In this document: piece after piece, positions 42,571-55,176 of the stretch
Position numbering within the stretch: the stretch's first letter is position 1
How the letters are laid out: the number at the start of each line of letters is the position of its first letter
Assembly: GCF_020165985.1 (NCBI RefSeq)
Contig: NZ_JAIUKZ010000006.1
Coordinates: 1-64,000 of the forward strand
Reading direction: 5' to 3'
Length of the DNA: 64,000 nt
DNA from: Bacillus sp. RAR_GA_16
Lineage (GTDB): Bacteria > Bacillota > Bacilli > Bacillales > Guptibacillaceae
Notes under the pieces: generated by a model
Told to the model about the DNA's origin: nothing
The model's database searches: none
The model's input: only the letters and a program-made list of their open reading frames with translations
Program-made: the position numbers and the translations under genes

Positions 42571-42729
42571 ACTTATCTAGAGAGGCGGAGGGACTGGCCC
42601 TATGAAGCCCGGCAACCGTCAAACCAATGTTGGTTTGAAAAGGTGCCAAATCCTGCAGGAGAAATCCTGGAAGATAAGCGAAGCTGATGAATCAATCAAG
42701 CCTCTCTGTCTTTCAGAGAGGCTTTTTTA
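42571..42729 (+). ncRNA. SAM-I (S-box) riboswitch with terminator
   Basis: The S-box core is present: GAGGCGGAGGGACTGGCCC, then ATGAAGCCCGGCAACC, then AAGGTGCCAA. The terminator stem GCCTCTCTG (42700-42708) with CAGAGAGGC (42714-42722) and six T residues follows; its first arm can pair with the AGAGAGGC at the start of the element, as in S-box switches. High SAM causes termination before metX. Confidence 0.96.
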
Positions 42730-42784
42730 TATGACTCAAAATCTATGCAGGAAACTTGGATTGTTTGAAAGGAGAGATAGGGGT

Positions 42785-43873
42785 TTGGTTAGAGAGACGA
42801 GATACGAAGATCAGACTGTATCGATTGGTTCGTTAAAGCTCGAATCAGGCAATGACCTTGATGACGTCGAACTTGCCTATGAACGTGTTGGTCCTCCTGG
42901 TGCACCGGTTATTCTAGTCTGTCATGCTTTAACAGGAAATCAATATACCGTAGGTCATGACGAAACAGGGTGGTGGAAAGGGTTAGTCGGAAACGGAGCT
43001 TATATTGATACGTCAACTTTTCAAGTTATTACGTTCAATGTTCTCGGTGGATGTAACGGTTCAACAGGGCCACAAACCATTCATCCTGTCACGAAAAAGC
43101 GTTATCAAGCTGATTTTCCGTTTGTCTCAGTGAGAGATATGGTGCATTCACAGAAAAAAGCACTTGAGAAACTGGGCATCCACCAACTTCACGCTGTCAT
43201 TGGAGGATCTCTTGGGGGGATGCAGGTGCTTGAATGGGGGTTGCTTTACCCAGAATGGATGACTCATCTTATCCCACTTGCCGTTACGCCAACTCTTAAT
43301 GCCTATGGAATTGCTTATAACGCTATTTCTCGATATGCGATTACGAATGACCCAAACTGGGAGGAAGGTTATTACAGTGGTGATCATACACCAGCATCTG
43401 GTCTAGCAACCGCCAGAATGATTGGCATGATTTCTTATCGAACAGATGAAATGTTCCACAAAAAATTTGGTCGAAGTCGTAAACATGCTTCAGGAGAGAG
43501 TCATAATGAACCTACGTACGATGTTGAATCCTACCTTCATTATCAGGGAAATAAACTTGTCGACCGGTTTGATGCGAATAGCTATTTGTATTTGTTAAAG
43601 GCAATGGATAACCACGATATTAGGGAAGGTCGAGGCGATCTAACCTTCGTCAATAAAAGAATAAAAGCAAACGTTCTTGCAATTGGTTTTAAAGGCGATT
43701 TGATCTATCCCCCTGGTGAGTTAGAGAAACTTTTTTATCAAGGTACATCCTCTCAGTTTTATCTTGTTGATACAAAATTTGGTCATGATGGGTTTCTTGT
43801 TGAATTTGATAAATGGGGACCTCACATAAAGGAACAAATCTCAATAACAAACAAAATTGAAGGAGTGAAGTGA
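42785..43873 (+). CDS. metX: Homoserine O-acetyltransferase
   Basis: Product of 362 aa, alpha/beta hydrolase fold that acetylates L-homoserine from acetyl-CoA in methionine synthesis. Nucleophile Ser142 is in GGSLGGMQVLEW, and the His is in FGHDGFLVEFD near the C-terminus; NVLGGCNGSTGP is the conserved oxyanion region. TTG at 42785 is chosen because AAAGGAG precedes it and it gives the family's normal length; the open frame runs back into the riboswitch, where starts are not real. It forms an operon with metY and is controlled by the S-box. Confidence 0.93.
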   Translation: MVRETRYEDQTVSIGSLKLESGNDLDDVELAYERVGPPGAPVILVCHALTGNQYTVGHDETGWWKGLVGNGAYIDTSTFQVITFNVLGGCNGSTGPQTIHPVTKKRYQADFPFVSVRDMVHSQKKALEKLGIHQLHAVIGGSLGGMQVLEWGLLYPEWMTHLIPLAVTPTLNAYGIAYNAISRYAITNDPNWEEGYYSGDHTPASGLATARMIGMISYRTDEMFHKKFGRSRKHASGESHNEPTYDVESYLHYQGNKLVDRFDANSYLYLLKAMDNHDIREGRGDLTFVNKRIKANVLAIGFKGDLIYPPGELEKLFYQGTSSQFYLVDTKFGHDGFLVEFDKWGPHIKEQISITNKIEGVK

Positions 43874-43874
43874 A

Positions 43875-45173
43875 ATGGCAGAGAAAAAATATAATTTAGA
43901 AACAATTGGTATTCATGGAGGACTACAAGCTGATCCAGTTACGGGAGCTAGAGCATTACCAATCTATCAATCTAACGCTTATCGATTTAACAATACTGAT
44001 CATGCAGCCGATTTATTTGCTTTAAAAGAAGAAGGATTTATCTATTCACGAATTGGAAATCCCACAGTCGGTACACTTGAAGAACGAATTGCACAGCTTG
44101 AAGGCGGGGTAGGTGCTCTAGCCCTAGCAAGCGGAATGGCCGCAATCACGACAGCGATTTTAAATGTTGCCAATAGCGGAGACGAAATTGTTTCAGCTTC
44201 TACGCTGTATGGTGGAACGTACAATCTCTTCTCAGCAACGCTTCCGAAATACGGAATCAAAACAAACTTTGTGGATCCTGAAAATATAGCATCATTCAAG
44301 GCGGCTATTACCCCAAACACGAAAGCCATATTTGCAGAGACGATCGGAAATCCTGGTCTTCATGTGCTGGATATTGAAAAAGTTGCTGAGATTGCTCATG
44401 AGGCAGGTATCCCTCTAATCATTGATAATACTTTTGCCACCCCTTATCTATGTCGACCACTGGAACATGGAGCAGACATCGTGGTTCATTCTGCTACGAA
44501 ATGGCTTGGCGGTAACGGCTCAACGATGGGAGGTATCATCGTTGATGGTGGGAAATTTGATTGGAACTCACCTAAATTTCCTGGTTTCACTGAACCAGAC
44601 CACACGTATAACGGTATTGTCTTTGCTGAAGCTCTTCCAGAAGCAGCATACATTGTGAAAGCGCGTGTGCAACTGCTAAGAGATACAGGTGCTACACTTA
44701 GTCCATTTAATGCATTTCAGATTGCTCTTGGTGTTGAAACGCTTCACGTTCGCATGAAAGAGCATATCGCCAACACAAGAAAGATCGTCTCATATCTAAA
44801 AGACAATCCGGACGTTGAGTGGGTGAGCTATCCAGAAGAGGAGAACCATCCATCCAATCAACTTGTTCATCAATATCTTCCGAAAGGAGCCGGAGCTGTC
44901 GTTGTTTTCGGTATTAAGGGGGGGCGTGAAACAGGTGCAGGCATCATCAATGCCGTTAATCTCTGGTCACATGTTGCCAATGTTGGAGATGCAAAAAGCT
45001 TGATTATCCATCCGGCAAGCACAACTCATCAACAGTTAAGTGCTGACGAGTTGGCTGCCTCAGGTGTACGAGACGATTTGATTCGACTCTCTGTCGGAAT
45101 TGAACACATTGATGATTTAATTGATGATTTAGATCAAGCGATCGCAAAAGCAAAAGTGAAAGCTAGCGTATAA
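43875..45173 (+). CDS. metY: O-acetylhomoserine aminocarboxypropyltransferase / homocysteine synthase
   Basis: Product of 432 aa, a PLP enzyme of the Cys/Met metabolism family. The PLP Lys209 is in VVHSATKWLGGNGSTMGG, and SRIGNPTVGTLEERIAQLEG plus ALASGMAAI are typical. It adds sulfide to O-acetylhomoserine to give homocysteine directly, so this operon uses direct sulfhydrylation. ATG at 43875 follows AAGGAGTG and is one base after the metX stop. A terminator follows. Confidence 0.95.
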   Translation: MAEKKYNLETIGIHGGLQADPVTGARALPIYQSNAYRFNNTDHAADLFALKEEGFIYSRIGNPTVGTLEERIAQLEGGVGALALASGMAAITTAILNVANSGDEIVSASTLYGGTYNLFSATLPKYGIKTNFVDPENIASFKAAITPNTKAIFAETIGNPGLHVLDIEKVAEIAHEAGIPLIIDNTFATPYLCRPLEHGADIVVHSATKWLGGNGSTMGGIIVDGGKFDWNSPKFPGFTEPDHTYNGIVFAEALPEAAYIVKARVQLLRDTGATLSPFNAFQIALGVETLHVRMKEHIANTRKIVSYLKDNPDVEWVSYPEEENHPSNQLVHQYLPKGAGAVVVFGIKGGRETGAGIINAVNLWSHVANVGDAKSLIIHPASTTHQQLSADELAASGVRDDLIRLSVGIEHIDDLIDDLDQAIAKAKVKASV

Positions 45174-45181
45174 GGATGATA

Positions 45182-45213
45182 TATAAAAAGCCCTTTTCAT
45201 GTAGAAAAGGGTT
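45182..45213 (+). terminator. Terminator of metXY
   Basis: AAAAGCCCTTTTC pairs with GAAAAGGGTTTTT around ATGTA. Confidence 0.9.
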
Positions 45214-45705
45214 TTTGCATGTTTCTTATCATTTGTTCAATTACCGTTTTCCTATTACACGACATCTGTCAATGTTCACATATATCTAAAAGGCACTGCG
45301 CATTAATGAGTATGCAATTATAATAATAAATTTAGATAAATATTCCCCCTCATAATGAAACAAACTTTGCTCATTTCCTAAATGAATAAAAAATAGGTTT
45401 GGTAATAGAATTGCCATTTAGCTCATACCTTCCATATGAAATTAATTATTTCACACAAAAACGGCAGCATAATTCCGTGAGATAATTTAAGTCACCAATT
45501 TAGAGAGATTAAATAATTATGCAGAGTAACGAGGCGTGCAGAGTTGAGGCGGCAATTGGCAGATGTAAAGAGGTGCTTACACTTTATGAAAGAGGCAATG
45601 AAGCAATCACCACAGCGTCTATTAAACCAACTGAACGTATGTAAGCGCTTTTATTAAATTTACAATAAAAAATTTCGTGTGACCAAATCTCACGCATGGA
45701 AGGCT

Positions 45706-45719
45706 TGTAAGCGTTTACA
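45706..45719 (+). promoter_or_regulatory. CcpA cre site
   Basis: TGTAAGCGTTTACA is a perfect palindromic match to the cre consensus. It lies 47 bases before the -35 of the ilv-leu promoter, the position expected for CcpA activation as known in B. subtilis. A weaker copy TGTAAGCGCTTTTA lies at 45640-45653. Confidence 0.75.
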
Positions 45720-45765
45720 AATAAACTGATATATCATAATTATCAAAAAACTTAGCTTTTAGGTG

Positions 45766-45797
45766 TTGACCTTAAGGCGAAACCGGCGTAATATAAT
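45766..45797 (+). promoter_or_regulatory. SigA-type promoter of ilvE and ilv-leu
   Basis: TTGACC (45766-45771) and TAATAT (45789-45794) are 17 bases apart; an overlapping TATAAT ends at 45797. It precedes ilvE by about 130 bases. Confidence 0.65.
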
Positions 45798-45929
45798 CCT
45801 CAATTAAACAAACGAATTATTCAAATAACTCAAACAAAAATGACAACAGGGCCTCGAAATTTCATAGGCTCATTATTAGACACTAACGCTTTACTGCGTC
45901 TAATTAACAAATAGAAAGGAGTGAACAAG

Positions 45930-46835
45930 GTGAGTGAACAGTGGATCTACCTTAACGGTGAATTTGTTAGAAAAGAAGATGCCAAAGTATCGGTATACGA
46001 TCATGGTTTCCTCTATGGTGATGGGGTGTTCGAAGGGATTCGCATGTACGATGGAAATGTCTTCAGATTAGAACATCATCTTCAGCGTCTCTACGATTCA
46101 GCTCATTCAATTATGCTAAAAATTACGCACACGATGGAGGAAATGACCGACATTATTGTGCAAACGCTGAAAAAAAATAACCTTCAGGATGCCTACATTC
46201 GCATCGTAGTATCTCGCGGTGTTGGAAATCTTGGACTTGATCCATTTACATGTAAGGAACCACAAGTGATCGTTATTGCAGAATCACTGGCCTTGTTCCC
46301 TAAGCGCTTATATGAAACAGGAATTGAAATTGTCACAGTAGCCAGCCGCCGGAATCGCTCGGATGTATTGAGCCCGAAGGTGAAGTCGTTAAACTACTTA
46401 AATAACATTCTTGTCAAAATCGAAGCCAATTTAGCCGGCGTTAGCGAAGCATTGATGTTAAATGATCAAGGTTATGTCGCTGAAGGTTCGGCAGATAATA
46501 TATTTATCGTGAAAGGTAATGTCATTAAAACACCGCCTGGGTATGTTGGGGCACTAGAAGGCATTACACGAAATGCCATCATGGAACTTGCAAGACAAAA
46601 AGGGTATGACATGCGTGAAGAAACGTTTACACGTCATGATGTGTATGTAGCGGATGAAGTCTTTTTAACCGGAACTGCGGCAGAAGTGATTGCAGTTGTT
46701 AAAGTAGATGGTCGTGAAATTGGAGAAGGTAAGCCAGGTAAAACAACAAACGATCTGCTTGGAGCGTTTCGAGACATTGTCACTGTTGATGGAGTTTCTG
46801 TCTATCCTTCAAAACGTGATGTTCAAGCGGGTTAG
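45930..46835 (+). CDS. ilvE: Branched-chain amino acid aminotransferase
   Basis: Product of 301 aa, class IV PLP aminotransferase making Leu, Ile and Val from their keto acids. Lys152 in SPKVKSLNYLNN holds PLP; GFLYGDGVFEGIRMY and EGSADNIFIVK, and RNAIMELA with EVFLTGTAAEVI, are fold-type IV signatures. GTG at 45930 follows AAAGGAGTG; a GTG three codons earlier is part of the binding site. It stands upstream of the T-box, so it can be expressed with ilv-leu by read-through but also alone. Confidence 0.95.
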   Translation: MSEQWIYLNGEFVRKEDAKVSVYDHGFLYGDGVFEGIRMYDGNVFRLEHHLQRLYDSAHSIMLKITHTMEEMTDIIVQTLKKNNLQDAYIRIVVSRGVGNLGLDPFTCKEPQVIVIAESLALFPKRLYETGIEIVTVASRRNRSDVLSPKVKSLNYLNNILVKIEANLAGVSEALMLNDQGYVAEGSADNIFIVKGNVIKTPPGYVGALEGITRNAIMELARQKGYDMREETFTRHDVYVADEVFLTGTAAEVIAVVKVDGREIGEGKPGKTTNDLLGAFRDIVTVDGVSVYPSKRDVQAG

Positions 46836-46852
46836 AAAAGTAAATATTCATA

Positions 46853-47130
46853 ATCGATGACGAGGCAAAAGACACAGGATTTGGTAATGACCAGAGAGCC
46901 GGTAGTGGTGGAAGCCGGTATTACCCCCTGTATCGACATCACCTCTGAGTGTTGATCTGAACCGTGTAAGATAGGATCAGCCGAGTGTTTTGAAACACTT
47001 GTTATCAAAACGAGCAATTTGCTCATGAGGCGACAATGGTTTGTCGCAAAAGTAGGGTGGTACCGTGAAGTCTTTTCGCCCCTATGGACCGTAAAAAGCG
47101 GCGTAGGGATGAGAAGGCTTTTTTTTATTA
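46853..47130 (+). ncRNA. T-box leader, probably tRNA-Leu responsive
   Basis: The T-box sequence AGGGTGGTACCGTG is at 47055-47068, followed by the terminator pair AGTCTTTTCGCCCC...GGGATGAGAAGGCT and eight T residues. Stem I features AGAGAGCCGG and GGTGGAAGCCGG are upstream. The candidate specifier is CTC (Leu) at 46943-46945 before TGAGTG; ATC nearby is the alternative (Ile). Uncharged tRNA would stabilise the antiterminator and turn on ilvB onward. Confidence 0.93.
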
Positions 47131-47192
47131 ATAGTTAGTAACGCTTCACCATTAAGGCGGGAGCGGGCAAATAAGCATTGGAGGGTATGAAT

Positions 47193-48908
47193 ATGCGGGC
47201 GAAGGCAAAACCAGAGGCCGAAGCGGTAACAGCGGAAATGACCGGGGCAGATGTATTAATCCATTCTTTAAAAAAAGAAAATGTGGAAGTACTCTTCGGA
47301 TATCCAGGAGGAGCAGTCCTTCCGATCTATGACGCTCTCTATCGATCACCGATTAAGCACATTCTTTCAAAGCATGAACAAGGCTCAATTCATGCGGCAG
47401 AGGGCTATGCAAGAGTGAGTGGGAAACCAGGCGTTGTCATTGCAACATCTGGTCCAGGCGCTACTAATCTTGTGACTGGCATTACAGACGCCATGATGGA
47501 TTCGCTGCCACTTGTTATTTTTACCGGGCAAGTAGCGAGTACTGTGATTGGTACGGATGCGTTTCAGGAAGCAGACATCATGGGGATTACAGCACCAATC
47601 ACCAAACATAATTACCAAGTACGCGATGTTCAGGATCTGCCAAGAATTATTAAAGAAGCGTTCCATATTGCGACTACAGGACGACCCGGTCCAGTTCTTG
47701 TTGATATACCTAAGGATGTGGCAAACAAAACCATTTCACCCGACTATGATTCTACGATTCATTTGCCAGGCTACCAGCCAACCTTTTCACCTAACATTTT
47801 GCAAATTAAGAAACTTGCAGATGCGGTTGGTTCAGCAAAAAAACCGGTGATCTTAGCCGGAGCTGGTGTTCTCCATGCCAATGCTGGAAAAGAACTCGTA
47901 GCTTTTTCTGAGAAACATCGCATCCCAGTCATTAATACACTGCTTGGTCTTGGAAGTTATCCAGGCAATCATCCGCTTTTTCTTGGAATGGGAGGCATGC
48001 ACGGAACGTATACAGCCAACATGGCACTTTATGAATGTGACTTGTTAATTAGCATTGGCGCAAGATTCGATGATCGATTAACTGGTAATCTTGATCATTT
48101 TGCCATCCATGCAACAGTGGCTCATATCGATGTTGATCCTGCTGAAATAGGGAAAAACGTGCCAACGCAAATCCCAATCGTATCGGATGCAAGAGAAGCG
48201 CTGAAGAAGCTTCTAGAAATTGAATCCTCCAGTCCGGAAACAGAGGATTGGCGTAAGAAGCTAACGCAAAATAGTGAAGATTTCCCTCTTTGGAAGAAAG
48301 TATCAACGAGTGAATTTCTCCCACAGCGCGTCGTAGAACTCGTACACGAATATACGAAGGGAGATGCGATTATTACGACCGATGTCGGTCAGCATCAGAT
48401 GTGGGCGGCTCAATATTATGCATTTGCGGATGCGAATCGATGGGTCACATCTGGAGGGCTCGGCACAATGGGATTCGGTTTTCCTTCTGCGATCGGAGCA
48501 CAGCTTGCGTTTCCTGAACAAACGGTGGTTTCACTAACAGGTGACGGTGGATTCCAAATGACGTTACAGGAGCTTTCGACTCTTCAAGAGCTAAATCTTC
48601 CGGTAAAAGTCGTTATTATGAATAACCAGACGCTTGGAATGGTGAGGCAGTGGCAAGAAGCATTTTATGAAGAGCGCTATTCCCAGTCGCTCATCCCTGT
48701 CCAGCCTGATTTTGTGAAACTAGGTGAAGCGTATGGGATCCAATCATTTAAAGTGACAAATGAAGAAGAAGCGAAAGCCGTTTTTGAAGAAGCTTTTTCT
48801 CATCGCGAGCCGGTCTTAATCGATTGTCGCGTAAGTGGAAAGGAAAATGTCTATCCAATGATTGCCCCTGGCAAAGGGCTGCATCAGATGATTGGGGTGA
48901 AACCATGA
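47193..48908 (+). CDS. ilvB: Acetolactate synthase large subunit
   Basis: Product of 571 aa, the ThDP-, FAD- and Mg-dependent catalytic subunit of acetohydroxyacid synthase. [20 protein letters not shown] includes the catalytic Glu-bearing region, [13 protein letters not shown] the FAD/ThDP region, and [20 protein letters not shown] with [16 protein letters not shown] the ThDP-binding GDG-N motif. ATG at 47193 is chosen since GGAGGG lies 7 bases before it; earlier in-frame codons overlap the site. The next gene, ilvN, overlaps the stop by 4 bases. Confidence 0.96.
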   Translation: MRAKAKPEAEAVTAEMTGADVLIHSLKKENVEVLFGYPGGAVLPIYDALYRSPIKHILSKHEQGSIHAAEGYARVSGKPGVVIATSGPGATNLVTGITDAMMDSLPLVIFTGQVASTVIGTDAFQEADIMGITAPITKHNYQVRDVQDLPRIIKEAFHIATTGRPGPVLVDIPKDVANKTISPDYDSTIHLPGYQPTFSPNILQIKKLADAVGSAKKPVILAGAGVLHANAGKELVAFSEKHRIPVINTLLGLGSYPGNHPLFLGMGGMHGTYTANMALYECDLLISIGARFDDRLTGNLDHFAIHATVAHIDVDPAEIGKNVPTQIPIVSDAREALKKLLEIESSSPETEDWRKKLTQNSEDFPLWKKVSTSEFLPQRVVELVHEYTKGDAIITTDVGQHQMWAAQYYAFADANRWVTSGGLGTMGFGFPSAIGAQLAFPEQTVVSLTGDGGFQMTLQELSTLQELNLPVKVVIMNNQTLGMVRQWQEAFYEERYSQSLIPVQPDFVKLGEAYGIQSFKVTNEEEAKAVFEEAFSHREPVLIDCRVSGKENVYPMIAPGKGLHQMIGVKP

Positions 48909-49426
48909 AACGAATTGTAACTGCAACTGTCATTAATCAAAGTGGGGTGTTAAATCGCATCACCGGCCTCATGACCAAGCGGCAATTTAACATTGAAAGC
49001 ATCACGGTTGGTCATACCGAAAAAGAAGGCGTTTCGAAAATGACATTCGTTGTTAATGTTGATGACAACGCCAAAATTGAGCAGCTCATCAAACAGCTCA
49101 ATAAGCAAATCGATGTACTGAAAGTAACCGATATTACGGATCAGGCTATTGTGGTTCGTGAGTTAGCGTTAATTAAGGTCATTAGTAATGCGCAAATCAG
49201 AAGTGAAATATCCGGGATTATTGAGCCATTTCGCGCCTCCATTATTGATGTGAGTCGAGAGAGTATAACGGTTCAGGTAACAGGTAATTCCGATAAGATT
49301 GAAGCGATTTTAGATCTTCTCAGACCATATGGCATAAAAGAAATGGTTCGAACGGGGATCACGGCATTTCCTAGAGGAAGCCAAAAATCCGTAACAGATT
49401 TAAAGCAGTATTCCATCTTAAACTAA
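48905..49426 (+). CDS. ilvN: Acetolactate synthase small subunit
   Basis: Product of 173 aa with an N-terminal ACT domain ([34 protein letters not shown]) that binds valine for feedback control, and a C-terminal domain ending in the ALS_ss_C pattern ([20 protein letters not shown]). ATG at 48905 overlaps the ilvB stop (ATGA), a usual sign of coupled translation of the two subunits. Length is normal. Confidence 0.95.
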   Translation: MKRIVTATVINQSGVLNRITGLMTKRQFNIESITVGHTEKEGVSKMTFVVNVDDNAKIEQLIKQLNKQIDVLKVTDITDQAIVVRELALIKVISNAQIRSEISGIIEPFRASIIDVSRESITVQVTGNSDKIEAILDLLRPYGIKEMVRTGITAFPRGSQKSVTDLKQYSILN

Positions 49427-49453
49427 AAAATAAACCTAATTATGAAGGGATGA

Positions 49454-52013
<2,560 letters not shown>

Positions 52014-52029
52014 CAGGGAGGTTAGAAGG

Positions 52030-53136
52030 ATGAAGAGAAAAGTTGCGGTATTACCCGGTGATGGAATTGGCAAAGAAGTCATGGAAGGATCAATGAAAGT
52101 GCTAAATGCCGTGGCAGATCGATTTGGCCATACGTTTGAATTTCACCAGGGAAGAATTGGAGGGGCTGCGATCGATGAAGATGGTACGCCACTACCCGAT
52201 GAAACACTGCGCATCTGTAAAGAAAGCGATGCTGTTCTTCTAGGTGCAGTTGGTGGTCCTAAGTGGGAAAGTTTACCTGGCCATCTTCGTCCTGAACGAG
52301 GTCTTCTTGGTATTCGTAAGGAGCTAGGCTTGTTTGCAAATCTTCGCCCTGTTACGGCTTTTGATAGTTTAATTGATGCATCTCCTCTTAAGCCCGATCG
52401 GATCAAAGGAGTAGACATGTTAATTGTTCGCGAATTAACAGGTGGACTGTACTTCGGTACTCCGAGTGAGCGTCGTCAAAATGGGAAAGAAGTTGTTGAT
52501 ACGCTTCATTACACAAAAGATGAAATCGAACGTATTGTCGATCAGGGATTTGTAGCCGCGAGTAAGCGAAACAAGAAATTAACGAGCGTTGATAAAGCGA
52601 ACGTTTTAGAATCAAGCCGAATGTGGAGAGAAATCGTTGAAGAAAAAGCGAAGAATTATCCTGAAGTAGAAGTGGAGCATATGCTTGTGGATGCAGCAGC
52701 AATGAAACTGGTTCAAAACCCGGCCCACTTTGATGTGATTGTAACAGAAAATCTTTTTGGAGATATTTTGAGTGATGAGGCTTCGATGATTACAGGATCA
52801 CTTGGAATGTTACCTTCTGCAAGTCTTCGTAGCGACGGTTTTGGAATGTATGAACCAGTACACGGTTCAGCACCAGACATTGCGGGGAAAAACCTAGCCA
52901 ATCCACTTGCAATGATTTTATCAAGTGCCATGATGCTGAAGTATTCGTTTGATATGAATGAAGAAGCGGAGTCCATCGAAAAGGCAGTGAAAGAAGTGCT
53001 TGATGCCGGATATTATACGAGTGATCTTGCAAATGGATCGCCGAAAGCTCTTGGCACAGATGCCATGATCAAGAAAGTGATTTATCAACTGGAAGAAGCG
53101 GATGCAACAGCAGGGATTATGGAAGCATACGCATAA
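52030..53136 (+). CDS. leuB: 3-isopropylmalate dehydrogenase
   Basis: Product of 368 aa, the NAD-dependent oxidative decarboxylase making 2-oxoisocaproate. KVAVLPGDGIGKEVMEGS is the N-terminal pattern, REGELTGG-like VRELTGGLYFGTPSERR holds substrate residues, and NLFGDILSDEASMITGSLGM is the metal/substrate signature. ATG at 52030 follows GGGAGG; the frame starts 26 codons upstream, inside leuA, without support. Confidence 0.96.
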   Translation: MKRKVAVLPGDGIGKEVMEGSMKVLNAVADRFGHTFEFHQGRIGGAAIDEDGTPLPDETLRICKESDAVLLGAVGGPKWESLPGHLRPERGLLGIRKELGLFANLRPVTAFDSLIDASPLKPDRIKGVDMLIVRELTGGLYFGTPSERRQNGKEVVDTLHYTKDEIERIVDQGFVAASKRNKKLTSVDKANVLESSRMWREIVEEKAKNYPEVEVEHMLVDAAAMKLVQNPAHFDVIVTENLFGDILSDEASMITGSLGMLPSASLRSDGFGMYEPVHGSAPDIAGKNLANPLAMILSSAMMLKYSFDMNEEAESIEKAVKEVLDAGYYTSDLANGSPKALGTDAMIKKVIYQLEEADATAGIMEAYA

Positions 53137-53163
53137 TGACGAACAGGTAAGAGGAGGATGGGC

Positions 53164-54570
53164 GTGGAGCCAAAAACGATTATTGAAAAGATTTGGGATA
53201 AACACGTTGTACATGAAGAAGTAGGTAGCCCAGATCTCCTATATATAGATTTGCATCTTGTTCATGAAGTGACTTCTCCGCAGGCATTTGAGGGTCTGCG
53301 GATGAACAACCGAAGTGTCAGAAGACCGGATTTAACGTTTGCAACGATGGATCATAACGTTCCAACGATTGCTCGTCATATTATTAATGACCCTGTATCA
53401 AAAGTTCAAATGGAAAAGCTTGAAGAGAACTGTCATGAGTTTGGCGTGGAAATTGCTGATATCAATCATCCAGATCAAGGAATTGTCCACGTCATTGGTC
53501 CAGAGCTTGGTCTAACACAGCCGGGGAAAACGATCGTTTGTGGTGACAGCCATACCTCAACACACGGTGCGTTTGGTGCTCTTGCCTTTGGAATAGGAAC
53601 GAGCGAAGTAGAGCATGTGCTTTCTACGCAAACCTTATGGCAATCAAGACCGAAAACAATTGAAATTCGTGTAAATGGTCGGCTAGGTGCTGGTGTGACG
53701 GCTAAAGATTTAATACTTGCTGTTATTGCAAAATTTGGGGTTAATGCAGGTACTGGTGCCGTTGTAGAATACACTGGTGAAGCGATTCGAGCGATGACAA
53801 TGGAAGAGCGGATGACTGTTTGTAATATGTCAATCGAAGCTGGGGCAAAAGCAGGTTTGATTAGTCCAGATGAGACCACTTTCTCCTATTTAAAAGGAAA
53901 GAGACACGTACCTGAGGATTTTGATCGCGCTGTTGCTGAATGGAAAGAACTTGCGACCGATCCAGGTGCCACGTATGATGAAGTGCTCGAAATTGGGGCG
54001 GACGAAATCGAACCCCAAGTAACTTGGGGCACGAATCCCTCGATGGGATCTTCGGTCTATGCTCGCGTTCCTTTCCCAGAAGATTATGAAGATCCTGCTG
54101 ATCAAAAAGCGATCAAACAGGCGCTCGCTTATATGGATCTTAAACCTGGTACGCCGATTCAAACAATCGATATTCAATATGTTTTTATCGGATCCTGTAC
54201 GAATTCACGATTAAGTGATTTGCGCTCTGCTGCTGACATAGTTCGGGGCCGAAAAGTTCATGAGGGAGTAACAGCACTCGTGGTGCCAGGGTCTAAATCA
54301 GTGAAGGATGCTGCTGAAGCTGAAGGGTTGGACACAATCTTTAAAGAAGCTGGATTTGAGTGGCGAGAAGCAGGGTGTAGCATGTGTCTTGCAATGAATG
54401 ACGATATTGTTCCACCAGGCGAACGCTGTGCGTCTACCTCTAATCGTAATTTTGAAGGTCGTCAGGGAAATGGCTCTAGAACGCATCTTGTCAGCCCTGC
54501 CATGGCTGCAGCTGCTGCCATTGAAGGCCGATTTACAGACGCTAGAAAAATTAAACCTCTTGTAGTGTAA
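53164..54570 (+). CDS. leuC: 3-isopropylmalate dehydratase large subunit
   Basis: Product of 468 aa, an aconitase-type enzyme with a 4Fe-4S cluster. The cluster Cys residues are in [15 protein letters not shown] and [35 protein letters not shown] is the typical active-site strand. Catalysis needs the small subunit LeuD encoded next. GTG at 53164 is preferred (GAGGAGG lies 8 bases before it); the ATG at 53158 touches that site. The gene is 28 bases after leuB. Confidence 0.95.
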   Translation: MEPKTIIEKIWDKHVVHEEVGSPDLLYIDLHLVHEVTSPQAFEGLRMNNRSVRRPDLTFATMDHNVPTIARHIINDPVSKVQMEKLEENCHEFGVEIADINHPDQGIVHVIGPELGLTQPGKTIVCGDSHTSTHGAFGALAFGIGTSEVEHVLSTQTLWQSRPKTIEIRVNGRLGAGVTAKDLILAVIAKFGVNAGTGAVVEYTGEAIRAMTMEERMTVCNMSIEAGAKAGLISPDETTFSYLKGKRHVPEDFDRAVAEWKELATDPGATYDEVLEIGADEIEPQVTWGTNPSMGSSVYARVPFPEDYEDPADQKAIKQALAYMDLKPGTPIQTIDIQYVFIGSCTNSRLSDLRSAADIVRGRKVHEGVTALVVPGSKSVKDAAEAEGLDTIFKEAGFEWREAGCSMCLAMNDDIVPPGERCASTSNRNFEGRQGNGSRTHLVSPAMAAAAAIEGRFTDARKIKPLVV

Positions 54571-54585
54571 AAGGAGTGAACCGTC

Positions 54586-55176
54586 CTGGAACCGATAAAT
54601 GAATACAAAGGGATCGTTTATCCCCTTGAGCAAGTGAATGTAGATACAGATCAAATCATTCCGAAACAGTTTCTTAAAAGAATTGAACGGAAAGGCTTCG
54701 GACAGTTTCTTTTTTACAACTGGCGGTTTGATGATGATGGAAAGCCACGCGAAGATTTTAATTTGAATGAAGAGCAATACCAGCATGCTTCTATTTTAGT
54801 GTCAGGGAAAAACTTCGGGTGTGGGTCATCAAGAGAACATGCGCCGTGGGCTCTTCTAGATTATGGATTTCGAATTATTATCGCGACTAGCTTTGCTGAT
54901 ATTTTTTATAACAATTGTGTAAAGAATGGGATCCTACCAATTGCTCTTGATCAGGAAACCATAGCGGAACTTTTCCAGAAAGCAAATAATGGATATGAAC
55001 TTAACGTTGATCTTAAGAAGCAGCAAGTGAGTGATGGAGACGAATTACATGCGTCGTTTGAGATCGATCCTTATTGGAAAGAAATGTTGTTAAATGGATG
55101 GGATGAAGTCTCTCGTACTTTGGCCCTTGAGGATAAAATAAAATTATATGAAGAAAAACAACTTGTAGGAGAGTGA
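54586..55176 (+). CDS. leuD: 3-isopropylmalate dehydratase small subunit (CTG start likely)
   Basis: Product of 196 aa, the aconitase swivel domain (VNVDTDQIIPKQFLKRIERK, GKNFGCGSSREHAPWALLDY). The start is unusual: AAAGGAG at 54570-54576 sits 9 bases before a CTG at 54586, and the codons after it (EPINEYKGIVYPLEQ) align with the start of other LeuD proteins (MEPL...). No ATG, GTG or TTG lies in the right place; the next one is a GTG at 54634 that would cut off about 16 residues and has no binding site. Length with the CTG matches the family (199 in B. subtilis). Confidence 0.9.
   Translation: MEPINEYKGIVYPLEQVNVDTDQIIPKQFLKRIERKGFGQFLFYNWRFDDDGKPREDFNLNEEQYQHASILVSGKNFGCGSSREHAPWALLDYGFRIIIATSFADIFYNNCVKNGILPIALDQETIAELFQKANNGYELNVDLKKQQVSDGDELHASFEIDPYWKEMLLNGWDEVSRTLALEDKIKLYEEKQLVGE

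Larger units (their letters stand above)
45214..45929 (+). other. Long leader/intergenic region of the ilv-leu operon
   Basis: A 716-base, AT-rich region with no firm gene. A 41-codon frame (45519-45644) has a weak GAGAG binding site and is listed as a finding only. The region holds a cre site, a SigA promoter and a hairpin ATTAGAC/GTCTAAT (about 45874-45904) just before ilvE. Confidence 0.6.

Noticed and set aside
53475-53879. A 134-codon antisense frame inside leuC
   Set aside because: Shadow of leuC; no family-like motif and no binding site.
54634-54636. GTG as the start of leuD
   Set aside because: It has no ribosome binding site and cuts off residues that match the LeuD N-terminus.
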